NCBI GenBank assembly: GCA_030431475.1
Contig: JAUIJD010000024.1
Span: 1 to 64,000 of the forward strand
DNA length: 64,000 bases
DNA from: Verrucomicrobiia bacterium
GTDB taxonomy: Bacteria; Verrucomicrobiota; Verrucomicrobiia; Verrucomicrobiales; Akkermansiaceae
Direction of reading: 5' to 3'
Every line of letters starts with the position of its first letter. Positions within the stretch are counted from its first letter, which is position 1. The notes under the pieces are model-generated. The model ran no database searches. It was not told the DNA's origin and saw nothing but the letters and a program-made list of their open reading frames with translations. This document shows, in pieces, positions 8,096-18,100 of the stretch. Position numbers and translations under genes: made by a program.

Positions 8096-9808
8096 ATGCT
8101 CGCCCGCCTTCGCCATCACCGAGGTCGTGCGGCACTGGTCGTCCTGCTCGGCGTCGTCGGCACCGCCCTGGTGCTCGTCCTCCCCGCCGTGGCCCGGCAT
8201 TTCACCGACGTGGTGATCGGGGAAAAGCGCCCCGACCTCGTCCTTCCGACGGCGCTGGTCGGCCTCGCCGCCATCGCCGCGCGGCAGACCCTTCTCGCCC
8301 TCCGCTCGTTGACGGCTCAGGCGCTCGAGTCGCGCCTCGTCCACGAACTCCGGGTCGAGATGTTCGACCGCCTCCAGCGCCAGCCCATCCGCTGGTTCGA
8401 CCGCAACCGCTCGGGCGAGATCATGAGCCGCGTCTCCACCGACGTCCCCAACGTCCAGAAGCTCCTCACCGAAGCCCTCGACGTCGCCCTGCCCGCCGCA
8501 CTCCAGTTCCTCGTCGTCCTCGCCGCGATGTTCTGGCAGGACTGGCGGCTGGCGCTCGTCACCATCGCGCCGTTGCCCGTCATCGGACTCGTCACCTGGC
8601 GTCACTCCAAGGTCGCCGAGCCCCAGTGGCGCGAATCCGGCGAAGCCACCGCCGAGCTCCACGCCCTGCTCCACGACTCGCTCTCCGGCATCCGCCAGAT
8701 CAAGGCCTACACCGGCGAGCCCGAAAGCCTCGACCGATTCGCCGACGCCTCCAGGGAGACCCGCACGAAATACATGCGCGTCATGCGCGGTCAGTCGCTC
8801 ATCTGGCCCGGCGTCTCCATCCTCGCCGAAGCCGGCATCATCGCCATGGTCGCCTTCGGCTCGTGGCGCGTCCTCCAGGGCGAGATGGATGCCGGCATCC
8901 TCTTCTACTTCCTCTTCGCCTGGGGCTTCCTCTTCGAACCGATCTCCAAGATCAACCCCCTCAGCCAGACCCTCAACCGCGGCACCGCCTCCGCCAAGCG
9001 CGTCTCCGAAATCCTCGACCGCCCACCGGAGAGCCACCTCACCGAAGGCAAACGCCCCACCGCCCTCCGCGGCGAGATCCGCTTCGAAAGGGTCGGCTTC
9101 TCCTACGATCCCGAGTCGCCCGCCGTCGCCGACATCTCCCTCCAGGCGCAGCCCGGCGAGACCATCGCCCTCGTCGGCCCCACCGGCGCCGGAAAATCCA
9201 CGCTGCTCCACCTCATCGCCCGCTTCTACGAACCCGACAGCGGCCGCATCCTCCTCGACGGACATCCCCTGTCCGACCTCTCCAAGGAATGGCTGCGCGA
9301 CCACCTCGGCTACGTCACCCAGGAGAGCTTTCTCTTCAACGCCACCCTGCGCGACAACCTCCTCCTCGCCCGGCCCGACGCCTCCGACACCGAAATCCGT
9401 GCCGCCCTCGATGCCGCCAACGCCCTCGGTTTCGTCGAGGAACTCCCCGAAGGGCTCGACACCCTCGCCGGAGAACGAGGCACCCGCTTTTCCGGCGGCG
9501 AACGACAGCGCCTCTCCATCGCCCGCGCCCTGCTCCGCAACCCGCCCATCCTCCTGCTGGATGAAGCCACCTCCGCGCTCGACAACCGCACCGAGAAGCT
9601 CGTCCAGCAGGCGCTCGAGCGCCTCCGCGCCGATCGCACCAGCTTCGTCATCGCCCACCGCCTCAGCACCATCGAGGCCGCCGACCGCATCCTCGTTCTC
9701 AAGGACGGCCACCTCGTCCAATCCGGCACCCACGCCGAACTCATCGCCCAAGACGGACTCTACCAGCGCCTCCACCGGGGTGGCTTCAGCCAAGCCCCCG
9801 GCACCTGA
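8096..9808 (+). CDS. ABC exporter, fused permease/ATPase (MsbA-like)
   Basis: A 570-residue half-transporter. An exporter-type membrane domain (about residues 1-300, six hydrophobic helices) is followed by an ATPase domain (about 330-570). ATPase motifs are Walker A GPTGAGKST near residue 361, Q-loop YVTQESFLFN, signature FSGGERQRLS near 467, Walker B ILLLDEATSALD and H-loop AHRLSTIE. The likely cargo is lipid A or another lipid, as for MsbA, but cargo cannot be read from sequence. A second similar protein is at 54.7 kb (about the same length and layout). The start at 8096 lies 21 bp after bioB. Confidence 0.92.
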   Translation: MLARLRHHRGRAALVVLLGVVGTALVLVLPAVARHFTDVVIGEKRPDLVLPTALVGLAAIAARQTLLALRSLTAQALESRLVHELRVEMFDRLQRQPIRWFDRNRSGEIMSRVSTDVPNVQKLLTEALDVALPAALQFLVVLAAMFWQDWRLALVTIAPLPVIGLVTWRHSKVAEPQWRESGEATAELHALLHDSLSGIRQIKAYTGEPESLDRFADASRETRTKYMRVMRGQSLIWPGVSILAEAGIIAMVAFGSWRVLQGEMDAGILFYFLFAWGFLFEPISKINPLSQTLNRGTASAKRVSEILDRPPESHLTEGKRPTALRGEIRFERVGFSYDPESPAVADISLQAQPGETIALVGPTGAGKSTLLHLIARFYEPDSGRILLDGHPLSDLSKEWLRDHLGYVTQESFLFNATLRDNLLLARPDASDTEIRAALDAANALGFVEELPEGLDTLAGERGTRFSGGERQRLSIARALLRNPPILLLDEATSALDNRTEKLVQQALERLRADRTSFVIAHRLSTIEAADRILVLKDGHLVQSGTHAELIAQDGLYQRLHRGGFSQAPGT

Positions 9809-10020
9809 CCCAAAGCCGCGCCGCAACGGGGCCCCGCAAAGGAGCGCCGGGTTTGCCGTAAGGCACCCCGACAAAGTCGGCGGCACCCGGCTGGAGCCCA
9901 AGCGCCACCTCTGCCGGAGAGTCCTCACCCTTGCATCACTCCTCTTCGCTCACACCAAGGCGGCGAAGACCACCCATGCAAAGGCCACAACCGCCCCATC
10001 GAACTGCCCCGAGGCTACAG

Positions 10021-10706
10021 CCGGGTAAACCCCAATGCCATTAAGGATTGAGAGGATCTCGCTTCTTCGCCCCGGCAGGGGCATGTGAGATTAGCCGGTG
10101 GCGCGAGCCACCGGAATCCCGCATGCAATGAATCCGTGCCCCGGCAGGGGCACTCGAAACCGCCCGCCAGGCCTCGACGCACCTTTCTCTCCATTTCCGC
10201 ATCGTTTTCTCAACGAAACACCGCGCTACGGAATGGCGCGACCGCCTCCACGCCGATCTCGGTGGCGTGGCCGATCACGTCCACCTCTCCTCGGGCTCAC
10301 CGCGACCGCACGCCTCGCCGATGGGGTTCGCGACATGAAGGCGGCTTCCTCCAAGTGGGTGCATGAAGAGTCGGGAGACCGCGCCTTTGCATGGCAGCAA
10401 GGCGATGGCGCATTCACCGTCAGCCCGTCCCACCCCGAAAACGTCCGCAACTCCATCGCCTCGCAAGAGGAGCATCACCGGAAACCGACGTTCCAAGAGG
10501 AATAGCTGGAACTCTTGCATCGTTGCGGCGTCGATTTCGACGAACGCGATTTGTGATGACGCCCCCTTCCGCCGCCCTTCTCGGGCGGGATCATTCTTTC
10601 CCGGGATTCCGGTGGCTCGCGCCACCGGCTAATTTCCCCGATCCCTGCCGGGATCAATAAGCGCTCCGCTGGGATCGAATGCTTAACGGCATTGGGGTAA
10701 ACCCGG
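10021..10706. mobile_element. Degenerate REP-transposase element bounded by inverted repeats
   Basis: A noncoding block of about 690 bp with symmetric ends. The outer repeat (10023-10045 against 10682-10704, inverted, about 20 of 23 bases matching) encloses several hairpins. GCCCC-GGCA-GGGGC occurs at 10069-10082 and 10138-10151; a TGCC-loop hairpin at 10640-10655 is its opposite-strand counterpart. An 8-bp stem CCGGTGGC with GCGA loop is at 10095-10114, and its inverted copy with TCGC loop is at 10609-10628. A broken REP-associated transposase lies between. The remaining gap (9809-10020 and 10707-10780) shows nothing I can identify. Confidence 0.7.
10183..10556 (+). pseudogene. REP-associated (Y1/HUH) transposase remnant
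   Basis: Joining two frames recovers a RAYT-like protein. Frame one reads FRIVFSTKHRA and then GGVADHVHLS, holding the His-x-His (10276-10284) of the HUH active site. Frame two then reads LADGVRDMKAASSKWVHEES, AFAWQQGDGAFTVSPSH, and SIASQEEHHRKPTFQEE, followed by an in-frame TAG (10503-10505) and LELLHRCGVDFDERDL up to TGA 10556. Defects are: about 25 codons missing between FSTKHR and GGVADHVH, a frameshift just after the His-x-His, the internal TAG, and Asp/Ser where intact relatives have Tyr (GYGAF, YIxxQ). It cannot encode an active enzyme. Confidence 0.75.
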
Positions 10707-10780
10707 CGCTCCAGCCCTCCACCGCCTCATCATCAGAAACACGCTACCAAAACCGATCACCCTGGGTTAGTCTCCAAACC

Positions 10781-10960
10781 GTGACCGATTCCTTCCGTGA
10801 GCCGCTGAAGAAGAAAGTGGGCGGCTCTCTAACCAAGGTGAGCCCGCTCAAGCGGCTCGCCATGCTCCAGCGCAACGCGCTCATGCTTCGTGGCGGAAAA
10901 TGGCAGCCCCCAACCGACGATGGAACCCTCGTTCGAAAAACTGTTGGTCCGGCTCGCTGA
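10781..10960 (+). CDS. Small basic protein of unknown function
   Basis: A possible 59-residue product starting at GTG 10781 (VTDSFREPLKKKVGGSLTK...). It is Lys/Arg rich and contains a helix-like central stretch (LTKVSPLKRLAMLQRNALML). Its 3' end overlaps the start of the downstream nucleotidyltransferase gene by 41 bp in another frame. Such overlap is common for small partner or antitoxin genes. I recognise no domain, and the call rests on its position and composition only. Confidence 0.45.
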   Translation: MTDSFREPLKKKVGGSLTKVSPLKRLAMLQRNALMLRGGKWQPPTDDGTLVRKTVGPAR

Positions 10961-11393
10961 GGCCGACATCCGGTTCGTCATCGTCGGCGGAATCGCCGTC
11001 ACGCTCCAGGGCTACGTCCGCCTGACCGAGGACATCGACCTGCTGATCGATCCGTCGCCCGACAACATCCGGGCTCTTCTCGACTCCCTCGCGACCTATG
11101 GCGAAGGCTTTGCCCGCCAACTGGCCCTTGAGGACTTCTCACCGGAAGAGGGTGCCATCCGGATCGTGGAGGAAACCGAGCAGTGCCAGATCGATCTCTT
11201 CACGGTCATGTCAGGCCGGACCTACGCCGACGTGATCCAAGATGCCGCAAAGTTCATGGTCGGAGGACACGCGGTCCCCTACGCCTCCAAGGCATCGCTC
11301 ATCGGCTGGAAATCGAAATCTGTCCGCGAGAAGGACCAGCTCGACGCCTCCGCGCTCCGAATGCTGCAGGACGATCCCTCCGCCTTCGACTGA
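10920..11393 (+). CDS. Nucleotidyltransferase-fold protein (AbiEii/MNT-like)
   Basis: A 157-residue protein with the minimal nucleotidyltransferase signature: strand IRFVIVGGIAVTLQGY followed by RLTEDIDLLIDPS, providing the GG and the two catalytic carboxylates (D-x-D). A third carboxylate is plausible in QCQIDLFTVMSG. The end (KSKSVREKDQLDASALRML) matches the K..R.KD..D...L pattern of AbiEii-type or DUF6036-like proteins. Members act as toxins or as orphan nucleotidyltransferases. The ATG at 10920 is preferred; a GTG at 10890 would add ten residues. It sits directly downstream of a decayed mobile element, so recent acquisition is possible. Confidence 0.7.
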   Translation: MEPSFEKLLVRLAEADIRFVIVGGIAVTLQGYVRLTEDIDLLIDPSPDNIRALLDSLATYGEGFARQLALEDFSPEEGAIRIVEETEQCQIDLFTVMSGRTYADVIQDAAKFMVGGHAVPYASKASLIGWKSKSVREKDQLDASALRMLQDDPSAFD

Positions 11394-11418
11394 CCGCCTC
11401 ATCCTCGCCAGCCGACCG

Positions 11419-12792
11419 ATGCACCGCCTCCTTCTCACCCTCCTCTCCATCGGCCTCGGCATCCTCGCTTTCCCGCCCGTCCACTGGCACCCGCTGGCGC
11501 TGGTCTCGCCCATCCCCTTTCTCTTCGCACTCCGCGATACCAGGCCGGCACCGGCCCTCGGACTCGGCCTGCTTTACGGAGTCGGGCTCTTCGCCGGCAC
11601 CCTCAACTGGCTCGCCGCCCTCTTCGGCTCCTTCGCCATCCTCCTCTTCTTCATCCTCGCGCTCTTTTCCACCCTCTTCGCCGCCATCACCGCAAGCCTT
11701 GCCGGTCCGCTCGCCGGACGGAAATGGCTGCCCTTCGCCATCGGCGTCCTGTGGACCGGCACCGAGTATTTCCGCTGCGAGTGGTTTACCCTGCGCTTCC
11801 CCTGGATCACTCCCGGCACCGGTCTCCCCCCCGGATATCTCACGCCGTGGATCGGCGTCTATGGCGTCAGCCTGCTGGTCGCCACCGCGGCCGCCGCCAT
11901 CGCCTTCCGGCAAACGAAGGTCGGCCTCACCCTGCTCGCCGCCGTTGCGCTGACGGCCTACCTTCCCCAGCCGTCGACGCCCGAAGGGCATCTCACCGTC
12001 GCCGCCGTGCAGGGCGAGGGCGTCCCCTTTGAGCGGCTCGTCGCGCTCTCCAAGCAGGCCGAAGCTCCGCTCGACGCCATCGTCTGGCCCGAGATTTCCG
12101 TCGTCCCCGACATCCGGACCAAGCCCAAGCAGCTCGCCGCCGTCCGCCAGCTCCTCGCGGAAAACAAGGCCGCTTTCCTGACGGTTGGCACCGTGACCAA
12201 GCTCGACGCCGGCCGCTGGTCCAACACCGCCGTGACCATCGGCCCCGACACCATCCTCGGCAGCTACGACAAGAACCGACCCGTGCACTTCATGGACGAC
12301 GGCGAGCCGGCCACCTCGGTCCCGACCATCGACACGCCCCTCGCCCGCCTCGGCACCACCATCTGCTTCGACAACGACTACGCCGCCGTCGTTCGCCAGG
12401 CGGTGCTCAATGGCGCCGAGCTTTTCCTCGTCCCCAGCATGGACGCCGCCTCATGGACCGCCCGCCAGCACCTCCAACACGCCGAACTCGCCCGTCACCG
12501 CGCCGCCGAGAACGGCCGCTGGTTCGTCGTCTCCTCCAGCTCCGGGCTCACCCAGGTCATCGACCCCCGCGGACGTCGCATCGCCGAGCTGCCGCTCTTC
12601 GACCCCGGCGTGCTCGTCGCCCAGGTCGGAAAGCGGAGCGACCTCACCTTCTACACCCGCCTCGGCTGGCTCATCGGTCCGGCCTGCACCGTCCTCTCGG
12701 TCCTGCTCCTCATCGCCAACTCCGTCCTCTCCAGACGCCAAGCCGCCACGGAGCGTGAACCAACGTCCGCCTCCGTCGACCCGACAGGCTGA
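11419..12792 (+). CDS. lnt: Apolipoprotein N-acyltransferase-like protein
   Basis: A 457-residue membrane enzyme. About six N-terminal hydrophobic helices (residues 1-180) precede a periplasmic nitrilase-like (CN-hydrolase) domain and a final transmembrane helix. The catalytic triad is visible as Glu225 (WPEIS), Lys285 (SYDKNRPVHF) and Cys316 (TTICFDND). NGAELFLVPSMDA and RAAENGRWFVVSSSSG follow, as in Lnt. Lnt adds the third acyl chain to lipoproteins in the inner membrane; several lipoproteins occur in this window. It is slightly short for Lnt (about 500). The start at 11419 opens with MHRLLLTLL; upstream in-frame sequence overlaps the previous gene. Confidence 0.85.
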   Translation: MHRLLLTLLSIGLGILAFPPVHWHPLALVSPIPFLFALRDTRPAPALGLGLLYGVGLFAGTLNWLAALFGSFAILLFFILALFSTLFAAITASLAGPLAGRKWLPFAIGVLWTGTEYFRCEWFTLRFPWITPGTGLPPGYLTPWIGVYGVSLLVATAAAAIAFRQTKVGLTLLAAVALTAYLPQPSTPEGHLTVAAVQGEGVPFERLVALSKQAEAPLDAIVWPEISVVPDIRTKPKQLAAVRQLLAENKAAFLTVGTVTKLDAGRWSNTAVTIGPDTILGSYDKNRPVHFMDDGEPATSVPTIDTPLARLGTTICFDNDYAAVVRQAVLNGAELFLVPSMDAASWTARQHLQHAELARHRAAENGRWFVVSSSSGLTQVIDPRGRRIAELPLFDPGVLVAQVGKRSDLTFYTRLGWLIGPACTVLSVLLLIANSVLSRRQAATEREPTSASVDPTG

Positions 12793-12805
12793 AGCCCGCG
12801 CTCCC

Positions 12806-14479
12806 TCACCAAGGCATCGGAAACGCCCGCATGAAGTCATGCACGCGGTCCCGGAGCGCGTGGAGCGCTTCTTCGTTGCCGACGTTGGCCAGGCCCTCGG
12901 CGATGAAGTCGGCCACCTGCTCGATGTCCTTCTCCACCATCCCGCGGGTCGTCACCGCCGGGGTGCCGATGCGGATGCCGCTCGGTTTCATCGGGGTGCC
13001 GGTGTCGAAGGGAATCGCGTTCTTGTTGACCGTGATCCCGGCCTCGTCGAGCGCGTTGGAGGCGTCGGACCCGTTGAGGTCCTTGCCCCGCAGATCCACC
13101 ATCATCACGTGGTTGTCCGAACCGCCGGAAACGATGCGGTAGCCGTGCTCGGTGAGCCGCGCGGCCATCGCCCGCGAGTTCGCCACGACCTGCTCCTGGT
13201 AGCTCTTGAAGTCCGGCTTCAGCGCCTCGCCGAAGCACACCGCCTTGGCGGCGATCACGTGCATCAGCGGCCCGCCCTGGATGCCGGGGAAGACCTGCGA
13301 GTTGATCTTCTTCGCGAACTCCTCCTTGCAGAGGATGATCCCGCCGCGCGGTCCGCGCAGCGACTTGTGCGTCGTCGAGGTCACGAAGTCCGCGTGCGGC
13401 ACCGGGCTCGGGTGCACGCCCGCGGCGACCAGGCCGGCGATGTGCGCCATGTCGACGAAAAGATAGGCCCCGACTTCGCGGGCGATCTGCCCCATCCGCT
13501 CGAAGTCGATCACGCGCGAGTAGGCGCTCGCGCCGCAGGTGATCAGCGCCGGCTTGGTCTCGCGGGCCAGCTCGGCGAGGTGATCGTAGTCGATGCGCTC
13601 GTCCTCCTCGCTCACCCCGTAGTGGGTGACCTCGTAGAACTTGCCGGAGAAATTCGCCTTGTGGCCGTGGGTCAGGTGACCGCCGTGGGCGAGGTCCATG
13701 GTCAGGATCTTGTCGCCCGGCTTGAGCACCGAGAAATACACCGCCGTGTTCGCTTGCGAGCCCGAGTGCGGCTGCACGTTGGCGTGCTCCGCACCGAAAA
13801 GCTCCTTGGCGCGCTCGATCGCGAGCGTTTCGACCACATCGACATTCTCACAGCCCCCGTACCAACGACGGCCGGGGTAGCCCTCGGCATACTTGTTGGT
13901 CAGCACGGAGCCCTGGGCCTCCATCACCGCCGGCGAGGCGAAGTTCTCGGAGGCGATCAGTTCGATGTTGAAACGCTGGCGCTGCTCCTCGTCGACGATC
14001 GCCCGGTAGATGTCCGGGTCGGTGACCTCGATGCGCGAGCCGGAGGCCTTGCACACGCGGCGCTCATGGCGTCCGCCCTCGAACTCCGTGGAAAGGAAGG
14101 CATCGACCATCGCCGCGCCGGTCCCGGCATCGACGACCTTGCCGCCGAGGCAGAGCACGTTGGCGTCGTTGTGCTGGCGGGTGATGACGACCTCCTCGAC
14201 GGTCCGCACGTTGGCGCCGCGGACGTGCTCGTGCCGGTTCACCGCCATGCAGACGCCGACGCCCGAGGTGCAGCAGAGGATGCCGAAGTCGTGGGTGCCG
14301 TCGCCGACGTTTCGCCCGACCAGGTTCGCGTAGTCCGAGTAGTCGACCGAATCAGGCCCCTGGGTGCCGAAGTCACTCACCTCGTGGCCGGCGGCCTTGA
14401 GATGCGCCACCAGGGCGTCTTTCAGTTCCACTCCGCCGTGATCGGCGCCGATCGCAATTCGCAGGGTCTTCTCGCTCAT
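12806..14479 (-). CDS. rpiB-glyA: Fusion of ribose-5-phosphate isomerase B and serine hydroxymethyltransferase
   Basis: One uninterrupted 557-residue frame. Residues 1-145 are RpiB-like: [11 protein letters not shown], catalytic Cys70 in [18 protein letters not shown], and [13 protein letters not shown]. From about residue 152 a full-length SHMT follows: [62 protein letters not shown] lysine 372 in [13 protein letters not shown], and [15 protein letters not shown] near the end. Both parts look catalytically complete. A single protein would link pentose-phosphate metabolism with serine/one-carbon metabolism. The gene is convergent with lnt (13 bp apart) and 67 bp downstream of a phosphatase gene on the same strand. 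Confidence 0.93.
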   Translation of the reverse strand: MSEKTLRIAIGADHGGVELKDALVAHLKAAGHEVSDFGTQGPDSVDYSDYANLVGRNVGDGTHDFGILCCTSGVGVCMAVNRHEHVRGANVRTVEEVVITRQHNDANVLCLGGKVVDAGTGAAMVDAFLSTEFEGGRHERRVCKASGSRIEVTDPDIYRAIVDEEQRQRFNIELIASENFASPAVMEAQGSVLTNKYAEGYPGRRWYGGCENVDVVETLAIERAKELFGAEHANVQPHSGSQANTAVYFSVLKPGDKILTMDLAHGGHLTHGHKANFSGKFYEVTHYGVSEEDERIDYDHLAELARETKPALITCGASAYSRVIDFERMGQIAREVGAYLFVDMAHIAGLVAAGVHPSPVPHADFVTSTTHKSLRGPRGGIILCKEEFAKKINSQVFPGIQGGPLMHVIAAKAVCFGEALKPDFKSYQEQVVANSRAMAARLTEHGYRIVSGGSDNHVMMVDLRGKDLNGSDASNALDEAGITVNKNAIPFDTGTPMKPSGIRIGTPAVTTRGMVEKDIEQVADFIAEGLANVGNEEALHALRDRVHDFMRAFPMPW

Positions 14480-14546
14480 GAAATGGGGTCGGGCTTGGAT
14501 GCCGCAGGGGAAATGACCCGCACCCCCCGGAAATGCAACCCCCGAC

Positions 14547-15023
14547 TCACCCGGAGGTCTGCTCGATGAAGGCGATCAGGGTGGGAATCGCCTGATCGAG
14601 CGTCTCGGCCACCGCCCGGTAGGCCGCTGCGCCGCTGCCGATCGGATCCGGCACGTCGCAGCCGACGCCCCGCCCCGGCAGGTCCACGAACTCGCAGGCG
14701 AGGTAGAACTTGTCCTCGTGCTCGGGGAACATCCCGTGCAGCGCGGCAAGGTGCTGACCGGTCATGGCGAAAACGTGGGTCGCCTCTTCGATGAGCTCCT
14801 CGCTCACCGGGCGGCTGCCGAAACCCTCGAGCGTGATGCCGCGCTCGCGCAGCAGGTTCTCGGTGTCGGCACTCACCGGTCCGCCCGGGTAGGCCGCCAC
14901 GCCGGCCGAGGACACCTCGAAATCATCGCGATCCGCGACCGCCGCCCGGAACAGGCCCTCGGCCATCGGACTGCGGCAGGTGTTTCCCGTGCACACGAAT
15001 AGGACCTTTTTCTTCTCCGACAT
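14547..15023 (-). CDS. Low-molecular-weight protein phosphatase (YwlE-like)
   Basis: A 158-residue protein. The active-site P-loop is [17 protein letters not shown] (Cys11 to Arg17) and the general-acid loop is DVPDPIG, both diagnostic of LMW phosphatases. The Thr after the Cys matches YwlE-type enzymes, which dephosphorylate phospho-arginine, but tyrosine specificity is not excluded. The start MSEKKKVLF at 15023 is favoured over a longer in-frame start, because the extension has no family resemblance. The rpiB-glyA fusion follows on the same strand, echoing the ywlE-ywlF(rpiB)-ywlG-glyA order of Bacillus subtilis. Confidence 0.9.
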   Translation of the reverse strand: MSEKKKVLFVCTGNTCRSPMAEGLFRAAVADRDDFEVSSAGVAAYPGGPVSADTENLLRERGITLEGFGSRPVSEELIEEATHVFAMTGQHLAALHGMFPEHEDKFYLACEFVDLPGRGVGCDVPDPIGSGAAAYRAVAETLDQAIPTLIAFIEQTSG

Positions 15024-15063
15024 CGACGCCACCATGGAAACGCGTCCGCCCGTGGTCAAGTGG

Positions 15064-15166
15064 CGCAAAGCTCCTGCTTTGCGAGAGCTCCCCACCGGCT
15101 CCGCCGTGGGGCGCACCATCTCGGAAAGGTCGCCACTACGGCAGCGTTGCCAGCCCCTGGCAACGC
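15064..15166. repeat. Cluster of three short hairpins
   Basis: Three stem-loops lie in the short gap between two minus-strand genes. An 8-bp stem CGCAAAGC/GCTTTGCG has a TCCT loop (15064-15083). CCCCAC/GTGGGG has a 10-nt loop (15090-15111). A 9-bp stem GCGTTGCCA/TGGCAACGC has a GCCCC loop (15144-15166). The first resembles hairpins after genes at 40.6 and 41.5 kb. None has a T tract, so they are not ordinary terminators. Confidence 0.6.
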
Positions 15167-15182
15167 AGGAGCTCTTTCGCCC

Positions 15183-18100
15183 CTACGGCACATCCAGCGT
15201 CACCCGGACGCGCCCGAACCGATGGGTTGCCTCGCTCACCGCGACCGGATCATCCACCGTGACCCGCTCCCACACGGAGTCCAGGCGTTCGACCTCTTCC
15301 GCAGCCTCGACCGGCCCGAGCAATCCAGGATCCCCCCCGAACTCGCACTGGTAGCTCAGCGAAGGGACATCCCGCCGCCGCAGGTAGGTCAGCCGCAATC
15401 GCTCCCCGGCCCGATCCTCGACCGCCGCCACCGGCAGACCGTGGACACCGCCGGCCCCGACGCTTGCGACGCCGGATGCTTCCGGATCCAGGCCGAAGGC
15501 GAACTCGAGAAGCGTCGCCCAGCCATCCCCATCCTCGTCGCCGAGCGGCGCGTCGCTCACGCCGTGGTCCGCCGCCCAATCCTCAAAGGAGATCGGGCTG
15601 ACAACCGTCCACGTATTGGAGACCCGCGAGCCCCGCCCGACGGGATCCACGGCATCGGCCGCCACGGTCACGTCGACCACCCGGGCAGCGGGGGTCACGG
15701 TCGCGACGAAATAATCTCCCGAACCCCGCAGGCCGGTCACCGCACCGCCCGACACCTCGAAGTCCCCGATCGTCAGGTCGTCCACCGACATGTCGAACAC
15801 CACCGTCACCTCGAAAGGCGCCATTTCCATCCCGGTCGGGCCTGCAATCTCACAGCGAGCCGGCCGCCAGCCGATCGGGTCATCGAAACGCTCACCGTCC
15901 GCTCCTCCGCTCCACGTTCCCTCATCCATCGGACTCCAGGTCACGCCGTCGATGCTGTGCTCGATCCGGTAGTCGAGGATCCTGCCGTTGGGGTCGTCCT
16001 GCCGGGGCAGGCAAAGGTGTCCGCCGATCTCCCGGATGGAGCCGAGATCCAGCGTCAGCCGCTGCGGCAGCGCCACCCCTTCGGCGCTCCGCCAGTAGCT
16101 GCCCGAATCGCCATCGATCACCTGGGCAGCCGGATGAAATCCCGTGACCGTTTCCTCGCTGTCGACCCCGGCGACCGACAAGCCCGTGATCGGAAGGGCG
16201 GCTCCGGACGGGCCGAGGACGGAGAACTCCGCGAGGGCCGCGAAATCCGCCGTCGATGTGAGCGCGTGTAGCCGGACGTAGCGCGCCTCGGGCAGGGGCT
16301 CCGTGGCGAAGGCCGCCGCCTCGAGCCCGAGGATGTAGCGTTGGAGGTACTCGACCGCCCCGTGATCCACCACGTTCTTCGCCAGCGGGGGCATGGCGTC
16401 CCCGTTTCCCGCCGCGGCCGTTCGCACGTGGATGGCGGACAGCAGCGGCTCGCCCGGCCGCAGGTAGCGCCCGTCGGGACCGAGCGAGTATGCCCCCGAG
16501 ATCTCCGCCCCCACCATCCCCTGCTTCGCCAGCGGCGTCCCGAGGCGCGCATCGAAACCGCTCCCGGCCGCACCCGGGCGGTGACAGTGCGCGCAGTTGC
16601 TGTCGAGATACGAGCGGACCCGGTGCTCGAGCGGCGCTTCCTCGTCCGAGAGCGACCGCGCGGCGATCAGGTCGGCGATCTCCGCCGCCGTCAGGGTGCG
16701 GTCGAAGGCCCCGAGGTCGTTCAAGGTTTCGATCTGATGGTCGATGCGGCCGGTCGACGGGTAATGAAAGTCCCGGTTGAGCGAGGCGGTCCGGAACCCG
16801 AGCGCCTGCCCGGCCGCCGGATTGTGGCAAAGCAGACAGTCCGCCCGTCCGGGATACTGCCACTCGCGAAGCTCGGTCCCGCCGCCGTCGAGTTCGACCG
16901 TGTAGCTCTCGGTCGCGCCACCGGTCAGCAGGACGGCATCCGTGCCTGCTGCATTCCAGCGATAGGTGACTCCATACTTTCCGCCGCCCTCCGTGCAGAC
17001 GAGGAAACGGGTCTCCAGGCGCTTCACCAAGCCCGGCGAGACCTCGATCTCGAAGTGCTTCACAAACACCGTCCCCTCGGGAAAGCGCCACGGGCCGTGC
17101 TCCTCGAAGCCGATCTTCTCCTCCGGCGAATCAAGCGCCCCGTCGTGCGGCAGGATGATCCACCGGCGCTTGGTGGCACCGTCCGACCACAGGGGGCTCG
17201 CCACGTCGTAGGGAATCACGCCGGCCGCAGGCGTCAGGCTCACCAGATCCTGGAAGACCCCGGTTTGCGACAGCATCGGCGGCGGTTCCGGAAGCACTCC
17301 CTGCGGCGCCAGCTTGAGAATCGTGCCCCCCGCCTGATTGGTTCCGTTCAGGATCATCAGGTAGACCTCCCCGGCGGCATCGGTGCAGAAGTTCGCCAGC
17401 CCGGCCTTCAACCCGGTCGGCAAGCCGGTGACGATCTCCTCGACCTGCGACGCCCCACCCGAATCTCCGGGCTCGAGCGTTCGAACCCAGCCTCGGAAGT
17501 GATCCCCGAAAAGCACCTTCCCTCCGAGGGACGTTGACCATTTCGCGCCCCGGTAGCGCATGCCGCCGATGACCACGGTGCCCTCCTGATGCGAGTACTC
17601 GTGGTCCGGCTCGCACTCGAAGCCTTCGACCACACCCGGCCGCGCCTTCGGCCCGTCGAGCGTCCCTTCGCGATACGCCCACTGGGCGTTCGACTTCCAC
17701 CCGATACGGGTCAGCTCCTCGCGCTCCGCCTGACCGACATCGCCGACCCAGATTTCACCGGTCACGAAGTCCGGATGCACCGCGTGCGGGCTGCGCAGTC
17801 CGATCGCGAAAAACTCCTCCAGCACGCCCCCGGCGGGATCCTGCCAGGGATTGTCGTCCGGGATCCCGTAGCCCTGCGTCGAGCTCGCCGGCCACGATGG
17901 ACCCGAGAACTTGCCCCAGACCGGGTTGTCGACCGGTTGGCGGCGGACCGGGTGCGAGCGCGAGGGATCGTTTTCCACATCCAAGCGCAGCACGCCCCCG
18001 AACAAGCCCTGATCCATCCGCTGGGCCGTGTTCAGCAGATCGTCCTTCGCCCCGCCATCGCCGGTGCTCAGATAGAGGAAGCCGTCCTCGCCGAACCACA

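Noticed and set aside
7013-9928. A 971-codon minus-strand open frame
   Set aside because: It lies opposite bioB and an ABC exporter gene, both with complete motifs. No domain is visible in the antisense product.
9809-10020. CRISPR-like array near the hairpins
   Set aside because: Palindromes are few and unevenly spaced, with no spacers of constant length.
10085-10660. Several short frames in the hairpin-flanked block
   Set aside because: They read through the hairpins (repeating MARATGIP-type sequence); only the joined frames resembling a REP transposase make sense.
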